Origin: a virus
IMG/VR virus record: IMGVR_UViG_3300048029_000361
Coordinates: 1 to 21,985 of that record
DNA: 21,985 nt
Reading direction: 5' to 3' (one strand)
Below are positions 7,391 through 14,430 of this stretch, piece by piece; within the stretch, counting starts at the first letter, position 1, and each line of letters opens with the position of its first letter. Made by a program: the position numbers and the translations under genes. The notes beneath the pieces were generated by a model that was given only the letters and a program-made list of their open reading frames with translations, searched no databases and had not been told where the DNA came from.

Positions 7391-8143
7391 ATGAGTACAG
7401 TTAAAGACGCAGTACAAGATATTGTACGTATGACAGCAGGTCTTGGCTTTATCAATGCCGTTAAGGTGACTGGTAGCGATAGTGAAACAACACTAGATGC
7501 TATGGACACTGAGCGTACAGTTATTGTAAAGGCAAGCCTACACAATCCAATTAATGAATTCACTGGTGAGTTTGGACTAGGCAATCTTGGCTTCCTAGCA
7601 GGCGTAACTAATCTTCCTAACTATAAGGAAGACAGTGCATCAATCGCAGTTGTAGGCAGAGAACGTAATGGTGTTGAAACACCTGATCATTTGTTGTTTA
7701 CTGATGTAGATGGTAACACTGACCAATATAGGTTTATGAGTAAAGAAATTATTGAACAGACACTACAAACTGTGAAGTTCAAAGGCACTGATTGGGACGT
7801 AACATTTGAGCCCACAAAGGCAAAGGTAAGTGAGCTTACACAAGTTGCAGGTATCTATGGTGGTATTGAGCCTAACTTTACAGTAAAGACTGAAGATAGC
7901 AATCTTATTATTACAGTAGGTGCAAGTGATGGATCGCTTACAGGTAAACGTACATTTGCTCATAACATTGAAGGTGAACTTAATGAAGGTTATGCATGGC
8001 CACTGACACAAGTACTTGCTATCCTTAAACTTGGTATGTCAGGTCATTGTGTTATGCAGATCTCAAAGCGAGGTGCTTTGCAGATTAGCATTGATACAGG
8101 CATTGGCAAGTATGACTATATTCTTCCAGCATTGACGGTATAA
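7391..8143 (+). CDS. 45: Sliding clamp (DNA polymerase processivity factor), T4 gp45-like
   Basis: This 250-residue protein has the length and layout of T4 gp45 (228 residues). There are two beta-rich halves, with an FTGEFGLGNLGFLAGVTNL segment comparable to the gp45 DLNGFLGILSLV block. The second half (KVSELTQVAGIYGGIEPNFTV ... LNEGYAWPLTQVLAILKLG) matches the gp45 pattern of a helix, the strand pair and a final beta strand (YDYILPALTV). The trimeric clamp encircles DNA, tethers the phage polymerase and, in T4, is needed for late transcription. It has its own promoter (7330-7358) and ribosome binding site (AAGGAG). dpdA follows with no gap. Identity to T4 is low by eye, so the call rests on pattern and context. 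Confidence 0.7.
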   Translation: MSTVKDAVQDIVRMTAGLGFINAVKVTGSDSETTLDAMDTERTVIVKASLHNPINEFTGEFGLGNLGFLAGVTNLPNYKEDSASIAVVGRERNGVETPDHLLFTDVDGNTDQYRFMSKEIIEQTLQTVKFKGTDWDVTFEPTKAKVSELTQVAGIYGGIEPNFTVKTEDSNLIITVGASDGSLTGKRTFAHNIEGELNEGYAWPLTQVLAILKLGMSGHCVMQISKRGALQISIDTGIGKYDYILPALTV

Positions 8144-9643
8144 ATGGCACATAAAGTAAATTTAACAGAACGTAATAAGGACTATTCTGTATTCCTGCCT
8201 AGCATTAGTAGTTTCTATGATAGAACTATTAGCAGGTACCGCGAGCAAGGTGATTCATTCTTTCCCCCCGAACGAATCCCTGCTCGCTTTGAAGACGGTC
8301 TAGATGGGTGTGACTTCCTAAAGCAAGATGCATACTACACTTACAAGTGGGGTTTGTATAGTGCTGGTCACGCCCAGCTAGATTTGTCAAAGGCAGACAA
8401 GCACGATAATATGGTGCAAGAAAGAGATAGGCCTAATACTTTTATACTTGGTGACTCAGGTGGTTTCCAGATTATTAAAGGTGTGATACAATGTGACTGG
8501 GCTAACTTTAAAAGTGATGATAGCCTCAGGCATACTATTTTAAATTGGTTAGAACATACTGCTGATTACAGTATGATTCTAGATATTCCTACAATGGCGG
8601 CAAGTGAACCTTATAAGCAAAAGACAGGCATTAAGGACTTCCGTCAGTGTTTGGATTATACATTACATAATTGTAATTGGTTCGTAAAGAACCGTAAAGG
8701 TAATACAAAGTATCTAAATGTTTTACAAGGTAGAGATAAAGCAGAGGCAGATACTTGGATTGATACAGTAAAGCATCTTCCGTTTGAAGGCTTTGCATTT
8801 GGTGGTGCTACAAAGTATGACATCAACATTATGCTACATCACTTACTTAAACTTCGTGATGAGAAGTTATTAGAAAAAGGTGAGCGTGATGTGCTACACT
8901 TCCTTGGTACAAGTAAACTGGATTGGGCAGTTGCATTGACAGCGGTTAAGCGAGCCCTACGTGAAACAGTTAACGAGGATATTGAAGTCATGTTTGATTG
9001 TGCATCTCCTTTTATTGCGACAGCAAAAGGACAGATGTATACTCAGCACGTTCATAAGTCAGATAGGTTTGGCTATGTTATGGATAGTGCGATTGATGAT
9101 AAGCGACTAGCAGGTACAGACATTCAGTTTCCGTGGACAAGTCCTATTGGTGATAGGCTTTCAATGGGAGATGTTTGTTGGTATAAGCCAGGTATGCTTA
9201 ATAAAATTGGCAAAGAAGGCAAAACAAGTTGGGATAGTCTAACTTACTTCTTGCTAATGGCTCACAATGTATATCAACATATTGAATCTGTACAACGTGC
9301 AAATGAACTTGTTGATGCAGAGATGCAGATGCATAGTTTACAACATAAGCATTGGCGTAAACTAAAGAGCAGTAGCAAAGAAGAACAGTTTAGTCCTTGG
9401 GTGCCACGTGATATTCTATACATCACACAGTTTATTCAGGACTTGTTTAAAAGTGAAACTCCTTACAGTATGTTAGAAGAGGCGGCTCCAATGCTTGCTA
9501 ACTTTAATGGTAAGAAGACACTTGCTACAAGCACAAATAGTTTTAACAGCCTGTTTGAAGTAGAGGTTGAAGAGCTTGATAGTGATACTGAATTTACTAC
9601 AGAGGATGAAGAAGAGGCACATCAACTACTGGAGACGGTATAA
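8144..9643 (+). CDS. dpdA: DpdA/Tgt-like DNA-guanine transglycosylase
   Basis: This 499-residue protein has the TIM-barrel motifs of tRNA-guanine transglycosylases in order: LGDSGGFQI (D104, base recognition), MILDIPTMAA (D147), YLNVLQGR (190-197), GFAFGGATK (216-224), HFLGTSKLD (252-260) and VMFDCASPF (D285, expected nucleophile). The zinc-binding CxCxxC block of bacterial Tgt was not seen, as in the DpdA proteins that insert 7-deazaguanine into DNA instead of tRNA. The C-terminal ~25 residues are very acidic (VEVEELDSDTEFTTEDEEE). Known phage DpdA enzymes exchange guanine in DNA for preQ0 or a derivative and protect against restriction. The gene starts immediately after the clamp stop. The queD-like and folE genes downstream and queE further on support this role. 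Confidence 0.85.
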   Translation: MAHKVNLTERNKDYSVFLPSISSFYDRTISRYREQGDSFFPPERIPARFEDGLDGCDFLKQDAYYTYKWGLYSAGHAQLDLSKADKHDNMVQERDRPNTFILGDSGGFQIIKGVIQCDWANFKSDDSLRHTILNWLEHTADYSMILDIPTMAASEPYKQKTGIKDFRQCLDYTLHNCNWFVKNRKGNTKYLNVLQGRDKAEADTWIDTVKHLPFEGFAFGGATKYDINIMLHHLLKLRDEKLLEKGERDVLHFLGTSKLDWAVALTAVKRALRETVNEDIEVMFDCASPFIATAKGQMYTQHVHKSDRFGYVMDSAIDDKRLAGTDIQFPWTSPIGDRLSMGDVCWYKPGMLNKIGKEGKTSWDSLTYFLLMAHNVYQHIESVQRANELVDAEMQMHSLQHKHWRKLKSSSKEEQFSPWVPRDILYITQFIQDLFKSETPYSMLEEAAPMLANFNGKKTLATSTNSFNSLFEVEVEELDSDTEFTTEDEEEAHQLLETV

Positions 9644-9837
9644 TGGTAACACTCGAAAAGCTCGAGAATAGAATCAAGGCACTAGAAGCTAGACATAGAG
9701 CACTTGACAAAAACATAGCTGACATGTATACTGAAGGCTATGAAGATCTAGCACAAATGAAGAAAGACAAGTTAACTCTAAAAGACGAGATTAACACACT
9801 TAAACAAAGGAGAAGTGAACATGGCCAAGAAAATTAG
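9643..9837 (+). CDS. Small coiled-coil protein, DUF465/YdcH-like
   Basis: This 64-residue protein is almost entirely heptad-like helix: VTLEKLENRIKALEARHRA, followed by LDKNIADMY and LKDEINTLKQRR. The pattern (LExxHxxLDxxI ... LKxxKLxLKDEI) is that of the DUF465/YdcH family, whose function is not known. It starts at the TAATG junction with dpdA (1-nt overlap) and overlaps the next gene's start by 17 nt. It may be an oligomerising partner of its neighbours (inference). An internal promoter candidate lies at 9704-9732. Confidence 0.7.
   Translation: MVTLEKLENRIKALEARHRALDKNIADMYTEGYEDLAQMKKDKLTLKDEINTLKQRRSEHGQEN
9704..9732 (+). promoter_or_regulatory. Internal sigma70-type promoter candidate
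   Basis: TTGACA (9704-9709), a 17-bp spacer and TATACT (9727-9732), the same hexamers and spacing as the clamp promoter. It lies inside the coiled-coil gene and would serve the queD-like to folE genes. An intragenic position weakens the call. Confidence 0.5.
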
Positions 9838-10006
9838 GCTCATGGATGAACCAGACAAAACTACTGAAGAAGGCGTTATCTCCAAAGACATCACAATGGA
9901 CAGTGAAACTATTGAGAAGTTTATGAAGTACGCAGAAGCAATGGATTGGAAGCTCTGGGAAATTCTAAAAATCTTACGTAAACAAACTGGTGAAGAGCAG
10001 GAGTAA
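9821..10006 (+). CDS. Hypothetical small charged protein
   Basis: The ATG at 9821 was chosen because AAAGGAG at 9806-9812 lies 8 nt upstream; a GTG at 9815 would add two residues. The 61-residue product (MAKKIRLMDEPDKTTEEG...) is hydrophilic, with a C-terminal half likely to form a helix (FMKYAEAMDWKLWEILKIL). It is not recognised. It sits between the coiled-coil gene and the queD-like gene, 2 nt upstream of the latter, in the deazaguanine operon. Confidence 0.65.
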   Translation: MAKKIRLMDEPDKTTEEGVISKDITMDSETIEKFMKYAEAMDWKLWEILKILRKQTGEEQE

Positions 10007-10008
10007 TT

Positions 10009-10392
10009 ATGCAACCAACAAAAAGAATGATCTGGGTTAAGTTTGCAAAGGAAGGCATTCATAAATATCCAGCCGCCCTTGAAGATCCTAACCTAGCAAC
10101 AGGTGATGAATATGATGTATCCTTTTTGGGTTATCCACATAGACACATCTTTCATTTTAAGGTAGCAATTGAAGTATTTCATGATGATAGAGATATTGAA
10201 TTCATCCAGTTTAAACGTTGGTTGGAAAAACTATACAGTGAAAAAACTCTTGAACTAGACTACAAATCATGTGAGATGATTGCTGAAGCACTAGCATTTC
10301 AAATTCACAAAAAGCATCCAGGACGCGACATTGAGATTACAGTGTCTGAAGATGACGAAAACGGCGCAACACTAACATTCAAAGGAAATTAA
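10009..10392 (+). CDS. queD: QueD/6-pyruvoyl-tetrahydropterin synthase-like protein
   Basis: This 127-residue protein has the length and block order of 6-carboxytetrahydropterin synthase (QueD, ~120 residues). KEGIHKYP (H18) and PHRHIFHFKVAIEV (H44, H46) give the three zinc-binding His. DIEFIQFKRWLEKLY corresponds to the QueD 'DFxxLK' block, SCEMIAEALAFQI to the 'TSExLA' block, and ITVSED (E114) to the conserved Glu. QueD converts the FolE product (dihydroneopterin triphosphate) to 6-carboxytetrahydropterin, the substrate of QueE. The catalytic Cys expected just before the HxH block is absent, and no equivalent of the second catalytic His is evident. The chemistry may therefore differ. The position between dpdA and folE supports a pathway role. 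Confidence 0.65.
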   Translation: MQPTKRMIWVKFAKEGIHKYPAALEDPNLATGDEYDVSFLGYPHRHIFHFKVAIEVFHDDRDIEFIQFKRWLEKLYSEKTLELDYKSCEMIAEALAFQIHKKHPGRDIEITVSEDDENGATLTFKGN

Positions 10393-10393
10393 G

Positions 10394-10720
10394 ATGAGTG
10401 TTTTTATTTCAGGTTCTTATAACCTACAGGATATCAAGTTTGATCTTCTAAAGGTTATGAAGCCATATGATGGCTACATGTTTAATGAAGCCGACACAGT
10501 AAAGGTTACTGGATTGTTTCAAGCATTCCTAGGTGATCTTAAGAAAGCACATAAAGTTTATGCTTTCAACATTGTAAGTAGCGACAAAGAAAATGCCGTT
10601 ACTTTCGATATTAGTGTACAGATCCACAGAGATCGTACTCCTAAGAAACTTAAAATCCATGTAGGAAGATTGCAGTACGCAGTGAAACCTACTGGGTGGT
10701 TGGAAATGTTTGCTACATGA
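10394..10720 (+). CDS. Hypothetical protein
   Basis: This 108-residue protein is not recognised. It has alternating hydrophobic strands and basic segments (FNIVSSDKENAVTFDISVQI, HRDRTPKKLKIHVGRLQYAV), suggesting a small alpha/beta or beta fold with a basic face that could touch nucleic acid. It starts one base after the queD-like stop, with AAAGGA about 8 nt upstream, and overlaps the glycosyltransferase start by ATGA. Its place between deazaguanine genes suggests a part in the same process; nothing in the sequence proves it. Confidence 0.65.
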   Translation: MSVFISGSYNLQDIKFDLLKVMKPYDGYMFNEADTVKVTGLFQAFLGDLKKAHKVYAFNIVSSDKENAVTFDISVQIHRDRTPKKLKIHVGRLQYAVKPTGWLEMFAT

Positions 10721-11772
10721 TATATGTAGTAGACATAGAGGCTGTGGACACACGTTACACAGCCCAATGGAAGACTCATCTTCCGGTTCAGTTAAAAAAT
10801 AAAACGAACCAGAAGGTGAAGGTAATTAGCGGAGGAGAAATTCCACATGCCACTACGCCGGGTGCGTTCCTCAACTTCGGAGGAACCAATGTTTACAAGT
10901 CAAACCAACTACAACAAATTGCCACACTATTTTGCGAAGGTAAAATACATGATGGTGATTATTTTCTGTATACAGATGCTTGGAATCCTACTGTCATTCA
11001 GTTACGATACATGGCCAGCCTACTTAATATCGATATTACTATCGGGGGCATGTGGCATGCAGGTAGTTATGATACACAGGATTTTCTCGGCAGACTAATT
11101 GGAGATGCTAAGTGGGTTAGACATGCTGAAATGTCAATGTATGAATGTTATGATGATAACTTCTTTGCTACAGACTTTCACATTGATATGTTTACAGATG
11201 CATTTGATGAAAACTATGCATTAGACCCAGACAAAATGCATCGTGTGGGTTGGCCTATGGAATATCTTACAGAGATCCTCAGCCATCATAATCCAGACAG
11301 CAAAGAAAATATTGTGTTATTCCCACATAGGATTGCACCTGAGAAACAACATGATATTTTTGTAGACCTTGCTAATAGTTTTCCTGACTATGAGTTTATT
11401 ACTGCTCAGGAAAAACAATTAACAAAGAATGAATATCACGAATTGCTTGCAAAAAGTAAAATGGTGTTTAGTGCAAACCTACAGGAAACACTAGGCATTA
11501 GTTGGTATGAAGGTGCTCTATTAGGAGCAACGCCTTTTGTGCCAGACAGATTGTCATATAGTGAGATGGCTATTCCAGAAGTACTCTATCCAAGTGAATG
11601 GACAGAGAGCTTTGATGCATATCTAGAACACAAAGACGAGCTCGTATTGCACATGAAAACGCTATTAGAAAGCAATAATCACCCTGAAATAAGCCAAAAA
11701 GTAGTAAATACTCTTACGGACTTCTTTTGTGGTGATAAATTATACAACAAAATAAAGGAACAAAGTACATGA
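10717..11772 (+). CDS. GT-B fold glycosyltransferase (GT4/GT1-like)
   Basis: The ATG at 10717 (ATGA overlap with the previous gene) was chosen over an earlier possible start at 10696, giving 351 residues. The C-terminal half has the GT-B donor-binding layout: NIVLFPHRIAPEKQHDIFVD, then FPDYEFITA, KSKMVFSANLQETLGIS and YEGALLGATPFVPDR. This matches the 'E-x7-E' and Gly-rich region that binds nucleotide-sugars in family 4-like transferases. The N-terminal half has DYFLYTDAWNPTVIQLRYM and MWHAGSYDTQDFLGRLIGD, a long conserved-looking block. It lies between the queD-like and folE genes, so it might decorate the modified base or phage DNA (inference; T4 DNA glucosyltransferases are also GT-B), or act elsewhere. 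Confidence 0.75.
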   Translation: MIYVVDIEAVDTRYTAQWKTHLPVQLKNKTNQKVKVISGGEIPHATTPGAFLNFGGTNVYKSNQLQQIATLFCEGKIHDGDYFLYTDAWNPTVIQLRYMASLLNIDITIGGMWHAGSYDTQDFLGRLIGDAKWVRHAEMSMYECYDDNFFATDFHIDMFTDAFDENYALDPDKMHRVGWPMEYLTEILSHHNPDSKENIVLFPHRIAPEKQHDIFVDLANSFPDYEFITAQEKQLTKNEYHELLAKSKMVFSANLQETLGISWYEGALLGATPFVPDRLSYSEMAIPEVLYPSEWTESFDAYLEHKDELVLHMKTLLESNNHPEISQKVVNTLTDFFCGDKLYNKIKEQST

Positions 11773-12461
11773 GAAAGACTTCCGATAAGATCCGTGAGAG
11801 ATTAGAAGCTAACAACGTTAGGTATTGGGCTAACGACAACATTGCTGATTACATTGAAGAAGGTGAAAAGCAAGAATTAATTGACGAGGCAACAGAGGCA
11901 TTTGAGAACGTATTGCAACATTTGTTGATTGACACAAAGACAGATCCTAATAGTATGGATACTGGCAGACGTATGGCTAAGATGTATATCAATGAGATTA
12001 TGTCTGGTAGATATGATCCTATGCCCAACCCAAGTAGTTTTCCAAATTATATTGAAGGTGGCTATGAAGGCATGTTGGTTGTTAGAAGTGAACTTACTAG
12101 CCTGTGTTCGCACCATCACCAAACAGTGAGAGGTGTGGCATACATAGGTATTATTGCAGGTCCTAAACTATTAGGATTGAGTAAGTATACTCGTATCGCA
12201 CAGTGGTGTGCCATGCGAGGGACATTGCAAGAAGATCTAAATGTTATGATCGCAAATGCAATTCAAAAAGAAACTGGAACAGAGCACGTAGGTGTTTATG
12301 TTCAGGCAACACATGGTTGTTGCGAAAACAGAGGCATTAGAGCCCATAGCAGTTTGACACAGACTACGGTGTTGCGTGGTTCTTTCAAGGAGGACGCAGT
12401 CAAGAAAGAATTTATTGACAATGTAAAACTCCAACAAGAGTATAGTACAACGCAACGTTAG
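11769..12461 (+). CDS. folE: GTP cyclohydrolase I (FolE)
   Basis: This 230-residue protein matches FolE (E. coli 222 residues). DTGRRMAKMYINEIMSG (from 64), LTSLCSHHHQTVRGVAYIG (C113, H115-H117), LLGLSKYTRIAQWCAMRGT, LQEDL, and ATHGCCENRGI (C184/C185) are the family blocks. C113, H116 and one of C184/C185 would bind the zinc, and the His pair supports opening of the guanine ring. FolE turns GTP into 7,8-dihydroneopterin triphosphate, the first step shared by folate and deazaguanine synthesis. Beside dpdA and queD-like genes, a deazaguanine role is likely. It overlaps the glycosyltransferase gene by ATGA. Confidence 0.93.
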   Translation: MRKTSDKIRERLEANNVRYWANDNIADYIEEGEKQELIDEATEAFENVLQHLLIDTKTDPNSMDTGRRMAKMYINEIMSGRYDPMPNPSSFPNYIEGGYEGMLVVRSELTSLCSHHHQTVRGVAYIGIIAGPKLLGLSKYTRIAQWCAMRGTLQEDLNVMIANAIQKETGTEHVGVYVQATHGCCENRGIRAHSSLTQTTVLRGSFKEDAVKKEFIDNVKLQQEYSTTQR

Positions 12462-12470
12462 AAAGGAGGT
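12462..12470 (+). promoter_or_regulatory. Near-perfect Shine-Dalgarno site
   Basis: AAAGGAGGT, matching the anti-Shine-Dalgarno sequence over 8-9 bases, begins one base after the folE stop and lies 5 nt before the ATG at 12476. It is clearly stronger than most sites in the window, implying high translation of the small membrane protein. Confidence 0.7.
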
Positions 12471-12475
12471 ATCAA

Positions 12476-12706
12476 ATGGATATTCTTAAAACAGTAAAAG
12501 GATGGGCATCAGCCCTAGCAGATGTAGGTATTTCAATAGCCGCTCTTATGTTGGTTCTTGAGGTGCTTGGTCTAGGAGCAATTCCGTTCTTACCAGAAGT
12601 GAGTATTATAGCAAACGTTTCAGCTATGCTTAATACACTTGGCGCAGAAGGCCTAATGGGCTTAGTCGCAATCTGGATACTTTATGCAATATGGAATAAG
12701 AAGTAA
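12476..12706 (+). CDS. Small membrane protein
   Basis: This 76-residue protein has two hydrophobic spans: about residues 15-40 (LADVGISIAALMLVLEVLGLG..IPFL) and 57-72 (GLMGLVAIWILYAIW). They are joined by a loop with one acidic residue (PEVSIIANVSAMLNTLGAEG), and the protein ends in a Lys pair. The amphipathic N-terminus and two spans resemble small inner-membrane phage proteins, but no holin signature can be claimed. Translation is driven by a near-perfect ribosome binding site. A stem-loop follows 13 nt after the stop. Function unknown. Confidence 0.7.
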   Translation: MDILKTVKGWASALADVGISIAALMLVLEVLGLGAIPFLPEVSIIANVSAMLNTLGAEGLMGLVAIWILYAIWNKK

Positions 12707-12719
12707 AATTCGTAAACCA

Positions 12720-12744
12720 GAGGAGGGACTTTGAGTCCTTCCTC
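12720..12744 (+). promoter_or_regulatory. RNA stem-loop between small membrane and Lys-rich genes
   Basis: An 11-bp stem with one G-U pair: GAGGAGGGACT (12720-12730), loop TTG, AGTCCTTCCTC (12734-12744). No U-tract follows on the plus strand, so it is not a classic intrinsic terminator. It may be a transcript-stability hairpin, a processing site or a weak attenuator in the 55-nt gap. Confidence 0.6.
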
Positions 12745-12761
12745 ACTTAAAGGAGATTATA

Positions 12762-12941
12762 ATGTTAAATTGGTTTAAAAAAGCAATGGGTATTACACCC
12801 AAAGAAGCAGTTAAAGATTTAGAGGAGCCAAAGAAAGACGGCACAACTACAAGTCCTGTAGTAATTAAGGCGGCACCAAAAAAGACACGTAAAAAAGCCG
12901 CACCTAAAAAGAAAGCAACCATCAAAAAAGGTAAAAAGTAA
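12762..12941 (+). CDS. Small Lys/Ala-rich basic protein, histone H1-like tail
   Basis: This 59-residue protein reads MLNWFKKAMGITPKEAVKDL and then a mixed middle, ending in a tail of Lys, Ala and Pro (KAAPKKTRKKAAPKKK, then KKGKK). It resembles histone H1-type or other disordered nucleic-acid-binding tails. AAAGGAG at 12749-12755 lies 6 nt before the ATG, and it ends in TAATG (1-nt overlap) with the next gene, which supports it as a real gene despite its length. It may bind DNA or RNA non-specifically (inference). No known family assigned. Confidence 0.75.
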   Translation: MLNWFKKAMGITPKEAVKDLEEPKKDGTTTSPVVIKAAPKKTRKKAAPKKKATIKKGKK

Positions 12942-13135
12942 TGGCTGATCCATTTGATAATATGAGCTATAGCTTCATATTCAATCAACCATACGAACCA
13001 TTCAATTTTGATATTAATGATGAGATGACTAAGTTGGATCTCATTGATATGGTTGTTGAATGTATGGATGAAGAATATCCTGAAGCTGAAGAATTACTTA
13101 AACCTATCATAGAAAGCGTTAATAAAAATGACTAA
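12941..13135 (+). CDS. Small acidic hypothetical protein
   Basis: This 64-residue protein is not recognised and is acidic (MADPFDNMSYSFIFNQPYEP, then DINDEMTKLDLIDMVVE, ending in EEYPEAEELLKPIIESVNKND). The second half is likely helical. It starts by 1-nt overlap with the basic protein and overlaps the phosphoribosyltransferase gene by 8 nt. The acidic-beside-basic pairing might form a complex, but this is speculation. Confidence 0.6.
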   Translation: MADPFDNMSYSFIFNQPYEPFNFDINDEMTKLDLIDMVVECMDEEYPEAEELLKPIIESVNKND

Positions 13136-13652
13136 GAAAGTACATTACACCTGGAAAGATATTGAACATATGATCCAGGTTATTAATAACCTCATGTTCG
13201 TGGACAACTGGAAACCAGATTATATAGTAGGACTAACACGCGGAGGATTGGTTCCAGCCACTATTTTATCTAATAGCACAGGCATTCCAATGTATGCACT
13301 TGATGTAAGATTTAGAGATACTGGTGGAAACTATACAGGTCCTGAATCCAGTGGTTGGATGGCACATGATGCTAGGGGCGAAGGTCCTAAAGGTGTAACA
13401 GGCGATCATTATAAAAAGAACATTCTTATTATAGATGATATTAATGATACAGGCAAGACTCTTAGTTGGATTAGAGAAGACTGGAGAGCAGATGATGCTT
13501 GGGGTAACAATGTTAGAACAGCCTGTTTGATTGACAATGCCGTAAGTAATTTTGATACACTTGATTATACTGCCCTGGAAATTAACAAAGAAGAAAATCC
13601 AGTTTGGATTGTGTTTCCATGGGAAGGTGAACGTGACTATGGTAAGTACTAG
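13128..13652 (+). CDS. Phosphoribosyltransferase (type I fold)
   Basis: This 174-residue protein has the phosphoribosyltransferase PRPP motif: a strand of four or so hydrophobic residues then two Asp and a GKT-type loop, ILIIDDINDTGKTL (99-112). Upstream is YIVGLTRGGLVPATIL (32-47), the beta-loop-helix with the Gly-Gly that contacts PRPP/pyrophosphate. These enzymes add ribose-phosphate from PRPP to a purine, xanthine or pyrimidine base; the residues fixing base specificity are not clear. FPWEGERD near the C-terminus resembles xanthine/hypoxanthine-type tails. It fits nucleotide salvage beside thymidine kinase. It starts by 8-nt overlap and abuts the next gene (GTG in the stop codon). Confidence 0.85.
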   Translation: MTKKVHYTWKDIEHMIQVINNLMFVDNWKPDYIVGLTRGGLVPATILSNSTGIPMYALDVRFRDTGGNYTGPESSGWMAHDARGEGPKGVTGDHYKKNILIIDDINDTGKTLSWIREDWRADDAWGNNVRTACLIDNAVSNFDTLDYTALEINKEENPVWIVFPWEGERDYGKY

Positions 13653-13858
13653 TGTTGTTTAATAACAAAGATGCCAAAAGCGAACAACAAATGCAGGTAG
13701 ATTATCTTGAATCTGTTTATGAAGACATAGCACTAAGGTTAGAAGTTATTAGTGAAATCATAGATGAAATTTGTGAGATGTATCCTGAAAAGCGAAAGGC
13801 TCTTAATATTGAAACACGCATACAACACAAACTTATGTTAAGGAAACTCGCGGAGTAA
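13652..13858 (+). CDS. Hypothetical small helical protein
   Basis: A GTG start at 13652 overlaps the last base of the phosphoribosyltransferase stop; no clear ribosome binding site is seen, so translational coupling is likely. The 68-residue product (MLFNNKDAKSEQQMQVDYLE...) is mainly amphipathic helix, with a central acidic stretch (ISEIIDEICEMYPEKRKALN) and a basic end. Not recognised. A later internal Met at residue 14 is an alternative start. Confidence 0.55.
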   Translation: MLFNNKDAKSEQQMQVDYLESVYEDIALRLEVISEIIDEICEMYPEKRKALNIETRIQHKLMLRKLAE

Positions 13859-13863
13859 GCAAA

Positions 13864-14430
13864 ATGAAGTATGAAATAGAAATTAGAGGCTACGGTGGAG
13901 AGATTGTTATGGGCAAGCTCACTAAAGCCCAATATGATTTTTGGATTGATCATGCTGATAGAGAGTCTGAAGAACTTCACAGTCATTTGTTTTGGGATCC
14001 TTGGAGCGACGAGGAAGGTAATCCTGTAACTGATGATGAAGATCCTAGATTCTTAGGTAACTGGTATGAGATAGATGATATTGTACATTGTTGTTCAGCA
14101 CTTCAGGATAACTGTACTGTTACAGTAACAGATGAAGATGGCAACGAAGTATGGACAACTGATGATCCAGAAAGTGAAAAGACAGAGTTTTATGATCCAG
14201 GCGAACATGAAGGATATGTATTCAAAGGTTGGAGTTCAGAGAAAGGTACTTTCTTTGGCGGTGAATTTGTAACAGATAAATTTGATCCAGCCAAGCTGAA
14301 GTTTTTTGCAAGCAATATTGATAATGAAGTATTCATTGACCAAGTTGAATATAATAATGAAGAAGTATATAATGACATGGGCGGTGATACTACGGGCAAA
14401 GGCTACGGCTACTTGATGTATGAATCATGA
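13864..14430 (+). CDS. Acidic hypothetical protein
   Basis: This 188-residue, strongly acidic protein is not recognised. Features: MKYEIEIRGYGGEIVMGKL (beta start), WDPWSDEEGNPVTDDEDP (acidic loop), a strand region CTVTVTDEDGNEVWTTDDPE, then GWSSEKGTFFGGEFVTD and a C-terminal stretch with several Asn and Gly. The mixed beta pattern with acidic loops could bind calcium or mimic DNA, but neither can be shown. It is separated from the previous gene by 5 nt and overlaps the thymidine kinase gene by ATGA. Confidence 0.65.
   Translation: MKYEIEIRGYGGEIVMGKLTKAQYDFWIDHADRESEELHSHLFWDPWSDEEGNPVTDDEDPRFLGNWYEIDDIVHCCSALQDNCTVTVTDEDGNEVWTTDDPESEKTEFYDPGEHEGYVFKGWSSEKGTFFGGEFVTDKFDPAKLKFFASNIDNEVFIDQVEYNNEEVYNDMGGDTTGKGYGYLMYES

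Noticed and set aside
10060-10067. CATAAATA, a match to the late motif NATAAATA, plus strand
   Set aside because: It lies inside the queD-like coding region with no gene start shortly downstream; an 8-mer in AT-rich DNA is expected by chance.
12415-12446. TTGACA with TATAGT before the small membrane protein
   Set aside because: The spacer is 20 bp; the 17-bp position reads GAGTAT. Considered too weak, although the gene's ribosome binding site is strong.
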